A DNA stretch of 64,000 bases, from NCBI GenBank assembly GCA_964404165.1, contig CAYOIZ010000005.1:1-64000 (forward strand), given 5' to 3'. The DNA comes from DASYLJ01 sp964404165. Its GTDB lineage: Bacteria; Desulfobacterota; Binatia; DP-6. The translations under genes were made by a program, and so were the position numbers. Positions 45,569 to 54,823 of this stretch are shown here, piece after piece; position 1 is the first letter of the stretch, and the number at the start of each line of letters is the position of its first letter. The notes under the pieces were generated by a model. That model saw only the letters and a program-made list of their open reading frames with translations. It was not told the origin of the DNA and searched no databases.

Positions 45569-47082
45569 GCCGGGCGCCCGGCCATGGCCGCCACCCGCTC
45601 GCGGTCGCGCTCGACGTAGTCGACGAGCTCGCGCGCGAACGGCGTCGCCACGGCCAACGCCGCCGCATCGATCGGCGCGGCGATCCACTGCAGCACCAGC
45701 GTGTCGCCGTCCGCAGCGAACGCCGGGCCGACGCCGCCGAAGAAGAAGCCCCACGCTGCCGCGGCCTCGCACAGCGCCGCCGCCCCCGGTTGCGCCAACG
45801 GCACGTAGAGCTGCACCACCTGGGCTTCCACCACCCGCGCCAGGTCGCGGGCGCTCTGCCGCACCTCGGCCGCGGTCGTCGGGCCGATGTGGCGCACGTG
45901 GATCGTGCCGCCGTCGAGCGTGTGGCTGTAGCGAACGTCGACGACGCTCGGCCCGTCCACCGGGGCACGCGGCGACGCGAAGGTCACCGGCACGCCGAGC
46001 CCCTGATAGATGCGTTCCACCAGCGCCCGGTGGCGCTCGGGCACCTCCAGCGCACCGCCGCTCGCCGGCGTGCCGACGTGCGAGAAGTAGAGGAGGAAGC
46101 TCAGCCGGTCGACGGGCGTCCCGGTGCCGATGCCCTTGAAGCGCATCTCGCTCGGTCCGGCACCGAACAGCACGCCGCAGGCGTCGGAGCCGAAGCTCTC
46201 GTTGACGCGTTGGCTGTAGGCGTGACGCATCACCGCGTGGCTGTAGACGCCGGCGAGACCGATCCGTCGCGCCTCGTCCTCGAGCAACGCCCGCATGCGC
46301 CCCATCAGATCGCGGCCGCGGTGGGCCGGATGCACGACGGCCATGCCGCGCTCGGCGACGCGACCGCCGTCGAAGCGCTCGAGCGCATAGTGGCCGACGA
46401 CGTCGCCCGAGGCATCGACCGCGACGATCGACACCAGCGCCCCGCTGGCGTTCAGGTGCACGAGCCGTTCCGGCACGTAGCAGTCGTCGTGGAGATAGGT
46501 GTCGCCGTAGGCGCGGTAGATGCAGCGCGCGATGCCGACGGCGTCGGCCGCGACGAAGCAGCGGACGGCGTACTCCTGCTCGGGCGCCAGCGGCTCGTCC
46601 TCGGCGAAGCGCGCCAACGCCTCGGCCGGCAGGCACGCGGTGACGTCGGGCTGCGGGCGCCGTCGCGTGAGACGCAGTGCCTTGCCGGCGCGTCCACGCG
46701 GGATCCAGGTGACGCGATCGGCGGCGTCGCGGATGAGCCGCATGCCGCCGGGCCGGCTGACACGCGGGCGCGCGACCTCGAGCCCCTCCTCGTCGGCCGC
46801 GTCCGGATCGACCGGCAGGCCGTTGTCGTGCACCTCCAGCACGAGGTCGGCGGGCGTGATCAGCGCGACCACCGTGTAGCGCCCGACCTCGTCCGGCGCG
46901 AAGGCGTGGTCGACGACGTTCGCGCACGCCTCCTCGGCGGCGGTCGCGAGCCGCGCGGCGTCGGCGTCGCGGAAGCCCGCCAGCGCCACCACGTCGTCGA
47001 GGAATCGACGGGTCAGCGGCAGCAGCGGGGCCGAGGCCGGCACCGCGAGCTCGACACGGACGGGGTCGCTCGACGTGGACAT
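45565..47082 (-). CDS. RsbW-like ATPase fused to GNAT acetyltransferase
   Basis: 505 aa. Residues about 5-140 are a GHKL ATPase of the anti-sigma kinase type: AEEACANVVDHAF (N box), LVLEVHDNGLPVDP (G1) and RPGGMRLIRDAADRV (G2). Residues about 165-330 are a GNAT-like domain with VVHPAHRGRDLMGRMRALL as the acetyl-CoA loop. Residues about 340-500 look like a second, divergent GNAT-type half (QVVQLYVPLAQPGAAAL, GFFFGGVGPAF). It may phosphorylate or sense an anti-anti-sigma partner and acetylate another; no such partner is in the window. Confidence 0.8.
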   Translation of the reverse strand: MSTSSDPVRVELAVPASAPLLPLTRRFLDDVVALAGFRDADAARLATAAEEACANVVDHAFAPDEVGRYTVVALITPADLVLEVHDNGLPVDPDAADEEGLEVARPRVSRPGGMRLIRDAADRVTWIPRGRAGKALRLTRRRPQPDVTACLPAEALARFAEDEPLAPEQEYAVRCFVAADAVGIARCIYRAYGDTYLHDDCYVPERLVHLNASGALVSIVAVDASGDVVGHYALERFDGGRVAERGMAVVHPAHRGRDLMGRMRALLEDEARRIGLAGVYSHAVMRHAYSQRVNESFGSDACGVLFGAGPSEMRFKGIGTGTPVDRLSFLLYFSHVGTPASGGALEVPERHRALVERIYQGLGVPVTFASPRAPVDGPSVVDVRYSHTLDGGTIHVRHIGPTTAAEVRQSARDLARVVEAQVVQLYVPLAQPGAAALCEAAAAWGFFFGGVGPAFAADGDTLVLQWIAAPIDAAALAVATPFARELVDYVERDRERVAAMAGRPA

Positions 47083-47147
47083 CCGCGGCTCCTACCTGCC
47101 CCGGCCGGTGGGAGTAAAGCGCCAGTCTGTGCTACGGAGACGCGCCC

Positions 47148-48173
47148 ATGCGGTACTTTCGCGGCTCCATCCTCGTCACCGTCGCAGGCCTCGTCCTCGG
47201 CGGCTTCCTCGGCTGGGAGATGACCGGCACCATGCGCGGCGTGCTGTCGTCGGTGTTCATCGTCGCGGTGCTCGGCGTCCTCGAGGTGTCGCTGTCGTTC
47301 GACAACGCGGTCGTGAACGCCACCGTCCTCCGCCAGATGGACCCGGTGTGGCGGCGGCGGTTCATCACCTGGGGCATCGCCATCGCGGTCTTCGGCATGC
47401 GCATCGTATTCCCGCTCGTGATCGTCGCGGTCATCGCCGGCATCAGCCCGTGGGCCGCGCTGGTCCTCGCCGCCACCGATCCGGACGGCTACTCCCGCAC
47501 GCTGACGAGCGCGCACGTCTCGGTGGCCGCGTTCGGCGGCGCCTTCCTCGCCATGGTGGGACTGACGCACTTCTTCGACCAGGAGAAGGACGTGCACTGG
47601 ATCCGCGTCATCGAGGCGCCGCTGGCGCGCCTCGGCCGCATCGAGGCGGTGGAGATCGGCATCGTGCTGATCCTGCTGTACGCGGTGTCGCGCTGGCTGC
47701 CGGACCACGAGCAGCTCACGTTCATCGTCGCCGGCATCGGGGGCCTCGTCACGTACATCGCGGTCGACGGCGTCGCCGCACTGCTCGACGCCGGCTCGGC
47801 GGGCACGACCGAGGTGGCGCGCTCGGGCGCCGCCGCCTTCCTCTATCTCGAGGTGCTCGACGCCAGCTTCAGCTTCGACGGCGTCATCGGCGCCTTCGCG
47901 CTCTCGAACAACCTCTTCATCATCGCCATCGGGCTCGGCGTCGGCGCCATGTTCGTGCGCAGCCTCACCATCATGCTCGTCGAGGAAGGCACGCTCGCCG
48001 AGTACCGCTACCTCGAGCACGGCGCGTTCTGGGCGATCATCGCCCTCGGGGCGATCATGTTCCTGCAGACCGTCTTGGAGATCCCCGAGGTGGTGACGGG
48101 CCTCATCGGCGCCGGCTTCATCGTGCTCGCCTTCGTCTCGTCGGTGCGGCACAACCGCCGCCAGACGGCCTGA
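47148..48173 (+). CDS. DUF475/TerC-like integral membrane protein
   Basis: 341 aa, with about 9 membrane helices. GGAGA lies 7 nt before ATG 47148. Family patterns: VLEVSLSFDNAVVNATVL near 45-62 and VLDASFSFDGVIGAFALSNN near 240-260, each with Asp in a helix like TerC proteins, plus FFDQEKDVHWI. TerC relatives are tied to metal (Mn) export or tellurite resistance; DUF475 function is unproved. It diverges from the ATPase-GNAT gene. Confidence 0.88.
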   Translation: MRYFRGSILVTVAGLVLGGFLGWEMTGTMRGVLSSVFIVAVLGVLEVSLSFDNAVVNATVLRQMDPVWRRRFITWGIAIAVFGMRIVFPLVIVAVIAGISPWAALVLAATDPDGYSRTLTSAHVSVAAFGGAFLAMVGLTHFFDQEKDVHWIRVIEAPLARLGRIEAVEIGIVLILLYAVSRWLPDHEQLTFIVAGIGGLVTYIAVDGVAALLDAGSAGTTEVARSGAAAFLYLEVLDASFSFDGVIGAFALSNNLFIIAIGLGVGAMFVRSLTIMLVEEGTLAEYRYLEHGAFWAIIALGAIMFLQTVLEIPEVVTGLIGAGFIVLAFVSSVRHNRRQTA

Positions 48174-48212
48174 CTCGACGGCGCCCGCGCATCCTTGCTA
48201 AGGCCCTGCCCC

Positions 48213-49394
48213 ATGGCAGAGCAGAATGTCGACGCGTTCCGGGCCGAGCTGCGCGCGTGGCTCGAGGCCAATCTCCCCGACGACCTGCGGCGATCGAACG
48301 CCGCCACCATGCCGGAGCACGTTCGCGTCCCCCGTCTGCGCGCCTGGCAGCACCAGCTGGCGGACGCCCGCTGGGTGGGGATCACCTGGCCCAGCGAGTA
48401 CGGCGGTCGCGACGCCGGCATCGCCGAGCAGGTGGCCTACGTCGAGGAGATGGCGCGTGCCGGCGCCCCCGAGGTCATCGGCAATCTCGGCCTCGGCATC
48501 CTCGGCCCGCCGCTGATCGCGTACGGCACCGACGCACAGAAACAGCGCTTCCTGCGCCGCATCCTGACGGCGGAAGACCTCTGGTGCTTCGGCTTCTCCG
48601 AGCCGGGCGCCGGCTCCGATCTGGCGTCGCTGCGCACGCAGGCCGTCGTCGACGGCGACGACTTCGTGCTCACCGGCCAGAAGGTGTGGACCACCATCGC
48701 GCACCATGCCGACTGGTGCATGGTGCTCTGCCGCACCGACGCCACGACGAAGCGCGCCAAGGGCATCTCGTGCCTGCTCGTCGACATGAAGAGCCCCGGC
48801 GTCGAGGTGCGCCCGCTGCGACAGATCACCGGCGAGGCCGACTTCAACGAGGTCTTCTTCGAGAACGTGCGCGTGCCACGCCAGAACCTGCTCGGCGAGC
48901 TGAACGAGGGCTGGCAGATCGCCATCTCGGCGCTGCAGAACGAGCGCGGCATCCTCTACGTCGTGGGCATGCAGATCCTGCTCAAGGAGCAGCGCGACAA
49001 GCTGATGGAGCTGGCACGCGCCCGTGGCGCCGGGCGCGATCCGATCCTGCGCCAGGAGCTGGCGCGCGTGTACCTCGGCACCGAGGTCTTCCGCTTCACC
49101 TGCCAGCGCACGCTCGACAAGCTGCTGCGCGCCGGCTTCCCGGGACCGGAGTCGGCCATCATCAAGATGCACTGGACGGAGCTGACGCAGGCCATGCCGC
49201 AGCTCGGCATGGACATCCTCGGCCCCGAGGGCCTGCTCTACGACACGCCGGTGCCCCGTGTCAGCGAGGGGCTGGCGGAGCAGCTGGTGCAGAAGTCGTA
49301 TCTCGCGGCGCGGGCGGCGAGCATCGCGTCGGGCACGTCGGAGATCATGAAGGGCATCATCGCCATGCAGTTCCTCGGCCTGCCGCGGGGGTGA
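48213..49394 (+). CDS. Acyl-CoA dehydrogenase (FadE-type, long N-terminal lid)
   Basis: 393 aa from ATG 48213. Motifs: GITWPSEYGGRDAGIAEQ, FGFSEPGAGSDLASLRT, LTGQKVWTTIAHHADW, GEADFNEVFFENVRVP and C-terminal AASIASGTSEIMKGIIA. The canonical Glu before Gly-Thr is replaced by Ser-Gly, as in the steroid/terpenoid-type FadE subgroup where the base lies elsewhere. Likely substrates are branched or steroid acyl-CoAs; this is inference. The lipase maturation factor gene starts immediately after its stop. Confidence 0.9.
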   Translation: MAEQNVDAFRAELRAWLEANLPDDLRRSNAATMPEHVRVPRLRAWQHQLADARWVGITWPSEYGGRDAGIAEQVAYVEEMARAGAPEVIGNLGLGILGPPLIAYGTDAQKQRFLRRILTAEDLWCFGFSEPGAGSDLASLRTQAVVDGDDFVLTGQKVWTTIAHHADWCMVLCRTDATTKRAKGISCLLVDMKSPGVEVRPLRQITGEADFNEVFFENVRVPRQNLLGELNEGWQIAISALQNERGILYVVGMQILLKEQRDKLMELARARGAGRDPILRQELARVYLGTEVFRFTCQRTLDKLLRAGFPGPESAIIKMHWTELTQAMPQLGMDILGPEGLLYDTPVPRVSEGLAEQLVQKSYLAARAASIASGTSEIMKGIIAMQFLGLPRG

Positions 49395-49397
49395 GCC

Positions 49398-50783
49398 ATC
49401 GCGCGGGTCCGCGACTGGTTCCTGCGGTGCCTCGGCGCCGTCGTCGTCGCGGCCTTCCTGTCCCTGCTGCTGCAGGTGGACGTGCTGTTCGGCGCGCGCG
49501 GCCTGTTGCCCGCGTGCCCGGTGCCCGACGGCAGCGGGCCGACGCTGCTCCGTCTCCACTGCAGCGACGCCGTGCTGCGGCTCGCGCTGCTGCTCGGCAT
49601 CGGCAGCGGCGCCGGGCTGCTCTGCGGGCTGGCGCCGCGCTGGTGCCTCGTCGCGGCCTGGACGCTCTACCTCTCGCTGGTGAACGCCGGCGGCGCGTTC
49701 CTCGGCTTCCAGTGGGACAACCTGCTGCTCGAGACGTTGCTGCTGTCGCTGTTCGTGGCACCGGGCGGATGGCGGCCGCGCGGACGGCCGTCACCGCATC
49801 CGGCGGCCGTGTTCCTGCTGCAATGGCTGCTCTTCCGGCTGCACGCCGAGTCCGGAGCCGCGAAGCTGCTGCTCGGCGATCCGACGTGGTGGGACCTGAC
49901 GGCCATGGCCGGCTACTACGAGACCGCACCGCTGCCGACCTGGATCGGATGGTGGGCACACCAGATGCCGGACTGGGGGCATCGCACCACCAGCGCGCTC
50001 ACCCTCGTCGTCGAGCTGATCGTGCCGTTCGGCATCTGGGGCCCGCGTCGCGTCCGCCGCGCAGCGGTTGCGGTGATGGCCGCGTTGCAGGTGGGCGTCA
50101 TCCTCACGGCCAACTACGGCTTCTTCAACTACCTGACGCTGGCGCTCTGTCTCTGGGCGCTCGACGACCAGGATTTCGGCGCCTCGCCGGCGCCGCCGCG
50201 GGTCGTGCGCCGGCGGACGACGTGGGCGATGGGGGTCGTCGTGATCACGTTGGTCGCGCTGTCGATCGTGCCGTTCCTGCGCGTCGTGCCGCCGCTGCGG
50301 TCCGTCGCCGTGGCCCTGTCGCCGCTGGCGCGCACGCTCGACGACGTGCGCTCGGTCAACGCCTACCACCTGTTCGCGCAGATGACGCACGTGCGCGACG
50401 AGATCGTCGTCGAGGGCTCCGACGACGACGGGACCACGTGGCAGGCGTACGACTTCCGCTGGAAGCCCGGTCCCGTCGACCGCGCGCCGGCGTTCGTGGC
50501 GCCGCATCAGCCACGCGTCGACTTCCAGGCGTGGTTCCTGCCGCTGGGCGGCGACGCCCTCTGGTTCGACACGCTGCTGCGCCGCCTGCTGGACGAGCCG
50601 TCGGCGGTGACGTCGCTGTGGGCCCACGATCCGTTCGACGGCCGCGCCCCGGGCGCGGTGCGCGTCGCCGTCTATCGGTATCGTTTCACCGACCGCGCCA
50701 CGCGGTCGGCGACCGGGGCGTGGTGGACGCGATCGCTCACGCGCACGTCGCGTGTCATGCGCGCGAACGCCGCTCGCCCATGA
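49398..50783 (+). CDS. Lipase maturation factor family membrane protein, apparent ATC start
   Basis: 461 aa if read from ATC 49398. Family landmarks: FLGFQWDNLLLETLLLSLF, HAESGAAKLLLGDPTWWDL (given in part), YYETAPLPTW, NYGFFNYLTLALCLWAL, NAYHLFAQMTHVRDEIV and HQPRVDFQAWFLPLGGD. About 9 membrane helices. Homology to the usual LMF N-terminus (RDWFLRCLGAVVVAAFLSLLL) begins at 49401, yet no ATG, GTG or TTG exists in frame between the stop at 49392-49394 and GTG 49476, which would delete that helix. GGGGGTGAG precedes the ATC. It may help fold an exported lipase. Its end overlaps the hybrid kinase by 29 bp. Confidence 0.8.
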   Translation: MARVRDWFLRCLGAVVVAAFLSLLLQVDVLFGARGLLPACPVPDGSGPTLLRLHCSDAVLRLALLLGIGSGAGLLCGLAPRWCLVAAWTLYLSLVNAGGAFLGFQWDNLLLETLLLSLFVAPGGWRPRGRPSPHPAAVFLLQWLLFRLHAESGAAKLLLGDPTWWDLTAMAGYYETAPLPTWIGWWAHQMPDWGHRTTSALTLVVELIVPFGIWGPRRVRRAAVAVMAALQVGVILTANYGFFNYLTLALCLWALDDQDFGASPAPPRVVRRRTTWAMGVVVITLVALSIVPFLRVVPPLRSVAVALSPLARTLDDVRSVNAYHLFAQMTHVRDEIVVEGSDDDGTTWQAYDFRWKPGPVDRAPAFVAPHQPRVDFQAWFLPLGGDALWFDTLLRRLLDEPSAVTSLWAHDPFDGRAPGAVRVAVYRYRFTDRATRSATGAWWTRSLTRTSRVMRANAARP

Positions 50784-52392
50784 CCCCGCAGAGCACCGCG
50801 ACCAGCCGTTCGAGCAGGAACGGCTTCGCGACATGCGCCTGAAAGCCCGCGAGCAGCGCCCGCACCTGATGATCGCGCCCGGCATAGGCCGTCAGCGCCA
50901 CCGCCGGCACGTAGCCGCCGCGCGACGCCGGCCGCTCCCGCACGCGGCGGATCAGGCTGTAGCCGTCCTCGCCGGGCATGGCGATGTCGCTCACCATGGC
51001 GTCGGGGCAGACGTGGTCGAGGGCGTCGAGCGCGGCGCCGGCCGACGACGCCAGCAGGGTCGTGGCGCCGTACTGCTCGAGCGCCGCGGCGAGCGATTCG
51101 CGGGCGAGCGGGTCGTCGTCGACCACGAGCACCGTGGTCCCGCGCAGCGGCGACTCGGCGGCCTGCGCGTCCCGCACGTCGTCCGGGGACGGTGCGGCGA
51201 GCTCGTGGCGCGAGCGCGGCAGCGTGATCGTGAAGGACGCGCCGCGCCCCTCCCCGTCACTGTCGGCCCGCACCCGGCCGCCGTGGCGCTCGACCAGGTG
51301 ACGCACGATCGCGAGCCCGAGCCCGAGTCCGCCGTGGGCGCGGGTGATGGCGCTGTCGCCCTGCCGGAACCGCTCGAAGACGAGCGGCAGGACGTCGGAG
51401 TGGATGCCCTTGCCGGTGTCGGTCACCATGACGTGCGCCTCGGTCGCATCGGTCCAGAGCCGCACCGAGACGCGTCCCCCCGCGGGCGTGAACTTGACGG
51501 CGTTCGACAGCAGGTTGTTGACCACCTGCTCCAGACGGTCCGGATCGCCGTCCACGGTCGCCTCGTGGTCGACCTCGGACACGAGCTCGAGCCCTTTCGC
51601 CTCGGCCTGCGGACGCACGCCGTCGAGCGCGCCTTCGATGAGCGGCGCCAACCGCACCGCCTGCAGATCGAGTCGCAGCTTGCCGGTGACGATGCGCGAC
51701 ACGTCGAGCAGATCCTCGACGATCTGTGCCTGCGCGCGCGCGCTGCGCTCGATGGCCTCGAGCGCGCGGGTCGTCTTCGCCGCATCGAGCCGGCCCGTGC
51801 GTAGCAGATGGGCCCAGGTGTTGATGGCCCCGAGCGGCGAGCGCAGCTCGTGCGACAGCATGGCGAGGAACTCGTCCTTGGCACGGTTCGCGGCCTCGGC
51901 GTCGGCACGCGCCCGCTGGAGCATGCCCTCGCTGCGCTCCACCTCGGCGATGTGGTCGCGCAGCTCGTACTGGCGCGCGCGCGCCCGCAAGGCGGTGCGG
52001 ATCGCCGTGCGCAGCACGGGCACGGCCACCGGCCGCTCGAGCAGGACGACGTTGCCGAGGCGATCGATGAGATCGAGGGCCCCGACGGCGTTCGCGATGC
52101 GGCGTCCGGTCCGCGCCAGGACGACGAGCGGCACGTCCGACCACCGCGGCTGGCGTTCGAGCGCCGCGCACAGCTGCCGCGTCGCCGTGTCGTCGAGCGC
52201 CTCCTCGGCGATCAGCACCGCGCCCGCGCCCGCGTCGAGCCAGGTGCAGAGCACACCGGCGTCGCCGCAGATCTCGGCACGGATGCCGGCCTGGACGAGG
52301 ACGTCCGCCGCCAGCGTCGCATCGCGACCCGTGGGGGCGCGAATGAGGACGCGATGGTCGAGCGCGTCAGCCGTACGCGCCGGTGGCGTCAT
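50755..52392 (-). CDS. Hybrid histidine kinase with C-terminal receiver
   Basis: 545 aa from ATG 52392, overlapping the KaiC-like gene by 26 bp. Residues about 12-135 look like a degenerate receiver whose phospho-Asp position reads VLIAEEA (Glu). HisKA: LSHELRSPLGAINTWAHLL with the phospho-His; HATPase: NNLLSNAVKFTPAGG, DTGKGI, GGLGLGLAIVRHL. The C-terminal receiver (about 420-540) has VLVVDDDPLA, Asp in MVSDIAMPGEDGY, and Lys in HVAKPF. It acts with the adjacent KaiC-like ATPase, a recurrent pairing. Confidence 0.9.
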   Translation of the reverse strand: MTPPARTADALDHRVLIRAPTGRDATLAADVLVQAGIRAEICGDAGVLCTWLDAGAGAVLIAEEALDDTATRQLCAALERQPRWSDVPLVVLARTGRRIANAVGALDLIDRLGNVVLLERPVAVPVLRTAIRTALRARARQYELRDHIAEVERSEGMLQRARADAEAANRAKDEFLAMLSHELRSPLGAINTWAHLLRTGRLDAAKTTRALEAIERSARAQAQIVEDLLDVSRIVTGKLRLDLQAVRLAPLIEGALDGVRPQAEAKGLELVSEVDHEATVDGDPDRLEQVVNNLLSNAVKFTPAGGRVSVRLWTDATEAHVMVTDTGKGIHSDVLPLVFERFRQGDSAITRAHGGLGLGLAIVRHLVERHGGRVRADSDGEGRGASFTITLPRSRHELAAPSPDDVRDAQAAESPLRGTTVLVVDDDPLARESLAAALEQYGATTLLASSAGAALDALDHVCPDAMVSDIAMPGEDGYSLIRRVRERPASRGGYVPAVALTAYAGRDHQVRALLAGFQAHVAKPFLLERLVAVLCGVMGERRSRA

Positions 52393-53875
52393 CTGCGACC
52401 GTTCCCAGCGACGCACCGTGGTAGGTCGGCACGCCCGTCAGTACCCCGCGGAATCGGTCCAGGGCCGGCCCGATCGAGACCCCGCCGGCGTCGATACGGA
52501 ACTCGCGAATCGTGCGCTCGTGGTCGCCGCCGCGCTTCTTCACCACCGAGATCGCCTGCCGCACCGACCCCTCGTGCTCGAAGTATCGAAGCAGGACGAC
52601 GCTGTCGGCGAGGTAGGTGACGTTCACGGGTGATTCGACGCCGTCGCCGAGGACCCCGTACTGCGCCATCAGCAGGAGGGTGAGGACGCCGCGCTGATTC
52701 AGGTACGACAGCAGCTCGTGCAGATGGAGGAGAAGAAAGTCCTCCTCGGGCATGGCGGTGAGGTAGCCGTTCAGACTGTCGATGACGACGACCCGCAGGT
52801 TGCGTCGCTCGACCTCGCTCCGCACCGCACACGCGAACTCGCCCGGGCTGAGCTCCGCCGTGTCGACCTGCTTCACGCTGATGCGCCCGCTTTCCACGTG
52901 CTGGCGGAGGTCGCGGCCGAGCGTGCCGGCGCGCCGGAACGCGCTCCGCAGCGTCTCGTCGAAGAAGTACATCGCGACATTCTCGCCGCGTGCCGCGGTC
53001 GTCACCGCGTACTGGGTGGCGAGGGTGGACTTGCCGGAGCCGGCCGGACCGAGGAACAGGCTGCTCGTTCCCCGGTCGAGCCCGCCGCCGACGAGGACGT
53101 CGAGCGCCGGCAGCCCGCTCGGCACGGTGCCGCTCTCGAAGTCGTCCCGATGCCCCGCGGCGACGAGCCGGGGATGCACCACGAGGCCGCCGCGCTCGAT
53201 GGTGAAGTCGTGGAACCCGGTCCGGAACGAGATGCCGCGCAGCTTGGCGACGGTGAGACGGCGTCGACTGGCGCCGTATCCGCGCTGCAACTGCTGCAGA
53301 CGGATCAGGCCGTGCACCAGGGTGTGCGGATGCTTGTCGGCGTCGGTGATGTCGGTGTCGAGCAGGAGCACCGTGCGACCACGGCCGGCGAAGAATTGCT
53401 TCAGCGCCGCCATCTGGCGGCGGAACCGCAGCGGCTCCTGCGCCAGCAGCCGCAGCTCCGACAGCGAGTCGATGACGATGCGTGTCGCGTCCACCCGCTC
53501 GACGAGCTCGAGCAGCGCACGTGTCGCTTCGGTCAGCTCCACCTCCGACGGCTGGAAGATCGTGTACTGCTCCGCCGGGTCGACGCTGCGCTCGAACGAC
53601 GGCAGCTCGTGGACGGCGATCCCGCCGAGATCCCAGCCGTGCGACGCCGCCGTCGAGGCGAGTTCTTCCGCGGTCTCCGACAGCGTGACGTAGAGGCCCT
53701 TGCCACCCTCTCGCACACCCGCCAGCAGGAACTGCATACCGAGGGTCGTCTTGCCCGCCCCCGGATCGCCGACGACCATGTAGAGACGATCGGCCGGGAG
53801 GCCGCCGCCGAGGACTTCGTCGAGACCGGGGATGCCCGAGGATAGACGGGATGCGCGTGGCTGGGTCGTCACCAC
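52367..53875 (-). CDS. KaiC-like two-domain RecA-type ATPase
   Basis: 502 aa from GTG 53875 (a TTG at 53908 is an alternative). Two KaiC domains: Walker A GDPGAGKTTL (about 35-44) with LSETAEEL and VIDSLSELRLL, and GPAGSGKSTL (about 275-284) with FFDETLR and VVVIDSLNGYLTAMP. The C-terminal part lacks a clear KaiC autophosphorylation Ser-Thr pair that I can place. In non-cyanobacteria such proteins are signal transducers tied to histidine kinases, as here. No kaiA or kaiB is present. Confidence 0.9.
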   Translation of the reverse strand: MVTTQPRASRLSSGIPGLDEVLGGGLPADRLYMVVGDPGAGKTTLGMQFLLAGVREGGKGLYVTLSETAEELASTAASHGWDLGGIAVHELPSFERSVDPAEQYTIFQPSEVELTEATRALLELVERVDATRIVIDSLSELRLLAQEPLRFRRQMAALKQFFAGRGRTVLLLDTDITDADKHPHTLVHGLIRLQQLQRGYGASRRRLTVAKLRGISFRTGFHDFTIERGGLVVHPRLVAAGHRDDFESGTVPSGLPALDVLVGGGLDRGTSSLFLGPAGSGKSTLATQYAVTTAARGENVAMYFFDETLRSAFRRAGTLGRDLRQHVESGRISVKQVDTAELSPGEFACAVRSEVERRNLRVVVIDSLNGYLTAMPEEDFLLLHLHELLSYLNQRGVLTLLLMAQYGVLGDGVESPVNVTYLADSVVLLRYFEHEGSVRQAISVVKKRGGDHERTIREFRIDAGGVSIGPALDRFRGVLTGVPTYHGASLGTVADDATGAYG

Positions 53876-53923
53876 CCCGGATCGTGGCGCGACTGGAATC
53901 CGCGTCAATACCTGGTCGCGCGC

Positions 53924-54757
53924 CTACGCGGGACGCCAGCGACCGTCGCGCAGGACCAGGCGCCGCGGCGCCTGCTCGGGGTGTCCCGTATTGTCGGGAT
54001 AGCTGAGCGTCGGCAGCTCGCCGTCGAACCCCACCTCGGGGCGTACCGCGCGCACGACGCGGCGGCGGGCATCGGCGAGCACGTCGTCGATCGAGGAGAA
54101 GCCCTGCAGCTCGTCGAGCGTGCGCACGGTGGGCGGCAGCAGCACGATGCGACCGTCCTCGTACACCGACAGCGCCTCGCGCGGCGTGTACCACCGGCAG
54201 CTGACGCACTCGGTGCCGTCGATGACGGCGTCCTGCCCCTGCGGCACGCGGCCGACCAGGAAGCGCGTGTCGAAGCGGCGCGGATTCTGCGGCGGCGTGA
54301 TCCAGCGCGCGAAATACCAGAGCTGGTCGGTGGCGGGTACGAGCCCGTGCTGCGCGAGCAGCTTCGGGAACGCCTCGCCGCCGTGCGACCGCGTGCGCAA
54401 CGCCAGGAGGTCGTCGCCGAGCGGCCCTTCGAGCGGACTGCCGGCGCGGGTCGCGAGCAGGATGCCGACCTCCTCGAACATTTCGCGCACGGCCGCCACC
54501 CAGTAGGGAAGCGCCTCGTGCGGCCCGTCACCCTCGCCGGGCGGCGCCCACGTCTGATCGACGGGGAGCGCGGTGCCGGGTGCATCGTGGTCGCCGGGAT
54601 CGACCACGCCGCCCGGAAACGCGTGAGCGCCCGGAAACGCCACGCTGCCATGGCGCTCGAGGAGCAGCACGGAGAACGGATCCCCGCCCGCCGCCTCCTC
54701 GCGCAGCAGGATCACGGTGCTCGACGGCAGCGGCTCGCTCGCGGACACGGGGCGCAT
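53924..54757 (-). CDS. Nudix hydrolase (NUDT19/CoA-diphosphatase-like)
   Basis: 277 aa. The Nudix region has a long insertion: AFPGGVVDPGDHD near 45-57, then AAVREMFEEVGILLA near 88-102 holding the REx2EExGU core. Downstream LWYFARWITPPQNPRRFDTRFLV matches NUDT19-type proteins (part shown: FARWITPP, RRFDTRF). It hydrolyses a nucleoside diphosphate-linked substrate, possibly CoA or acyl-CoA, which would suit the acyl-CoA genes nearby. It stands 48 bp upstream of the KaiC-like gene on the same strand. Confidence 0.87.
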   Translation of the reverse strand: MRPVSASEPLPSSTVILLREEAAGGDPFSVLLLERHGSVAFPGAHAFPGGVVDPGDHDAPGTALPVDQTWAPPGEGDGPHEALPYWVAAVREMFEEVGILLATRAGSPLEGPLGDDLLALRTRSHGGEAFPKLLAQHGLVPATDQLWYFARWITPPQNPRRFDTRFLVGRVPQGQDAVIDGTECVSCRWYTPREALSVYEDGRIVLLPPTVRTLDELQGFSSIDDVLADARRRVVRAVRPEVGFDGELPTLSYPDNTGHPEQAPRRLVLRDGRWRPA

Positions 54758-54788
54758 ATGAGCACCCTGCCCCGTCCGCGTAAAGGGA

Positions 54789-54814
54789 ACCCGACCCAGG
54801 ACGTGGTCTCGGGT
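54789..54814 (-). terminator. Hairpin with weak T-run after the YjfB-like gene
   Basis: On the minus strand ACCCGA (54814-54809) pairs with TCGGGT (54794-54789), followed by TCCCTTT. It starts 10 bp beyond the YjfB-like stop and ahead of the Nudix start, so it could end the small-gene transcript. Confidence 0.35.
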
Positions 54815-54823
54815 CGTTCTCTC

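Noticed and set aside
48213..49394. Acyl-CoA dehydrogenase as inactive because the Glu-Gly-Thr is Ser-Gly-Thr
   Set aside because: The steroid-type FadE subgroup normally reads SGTSEI at this point; all other motifs are intact.
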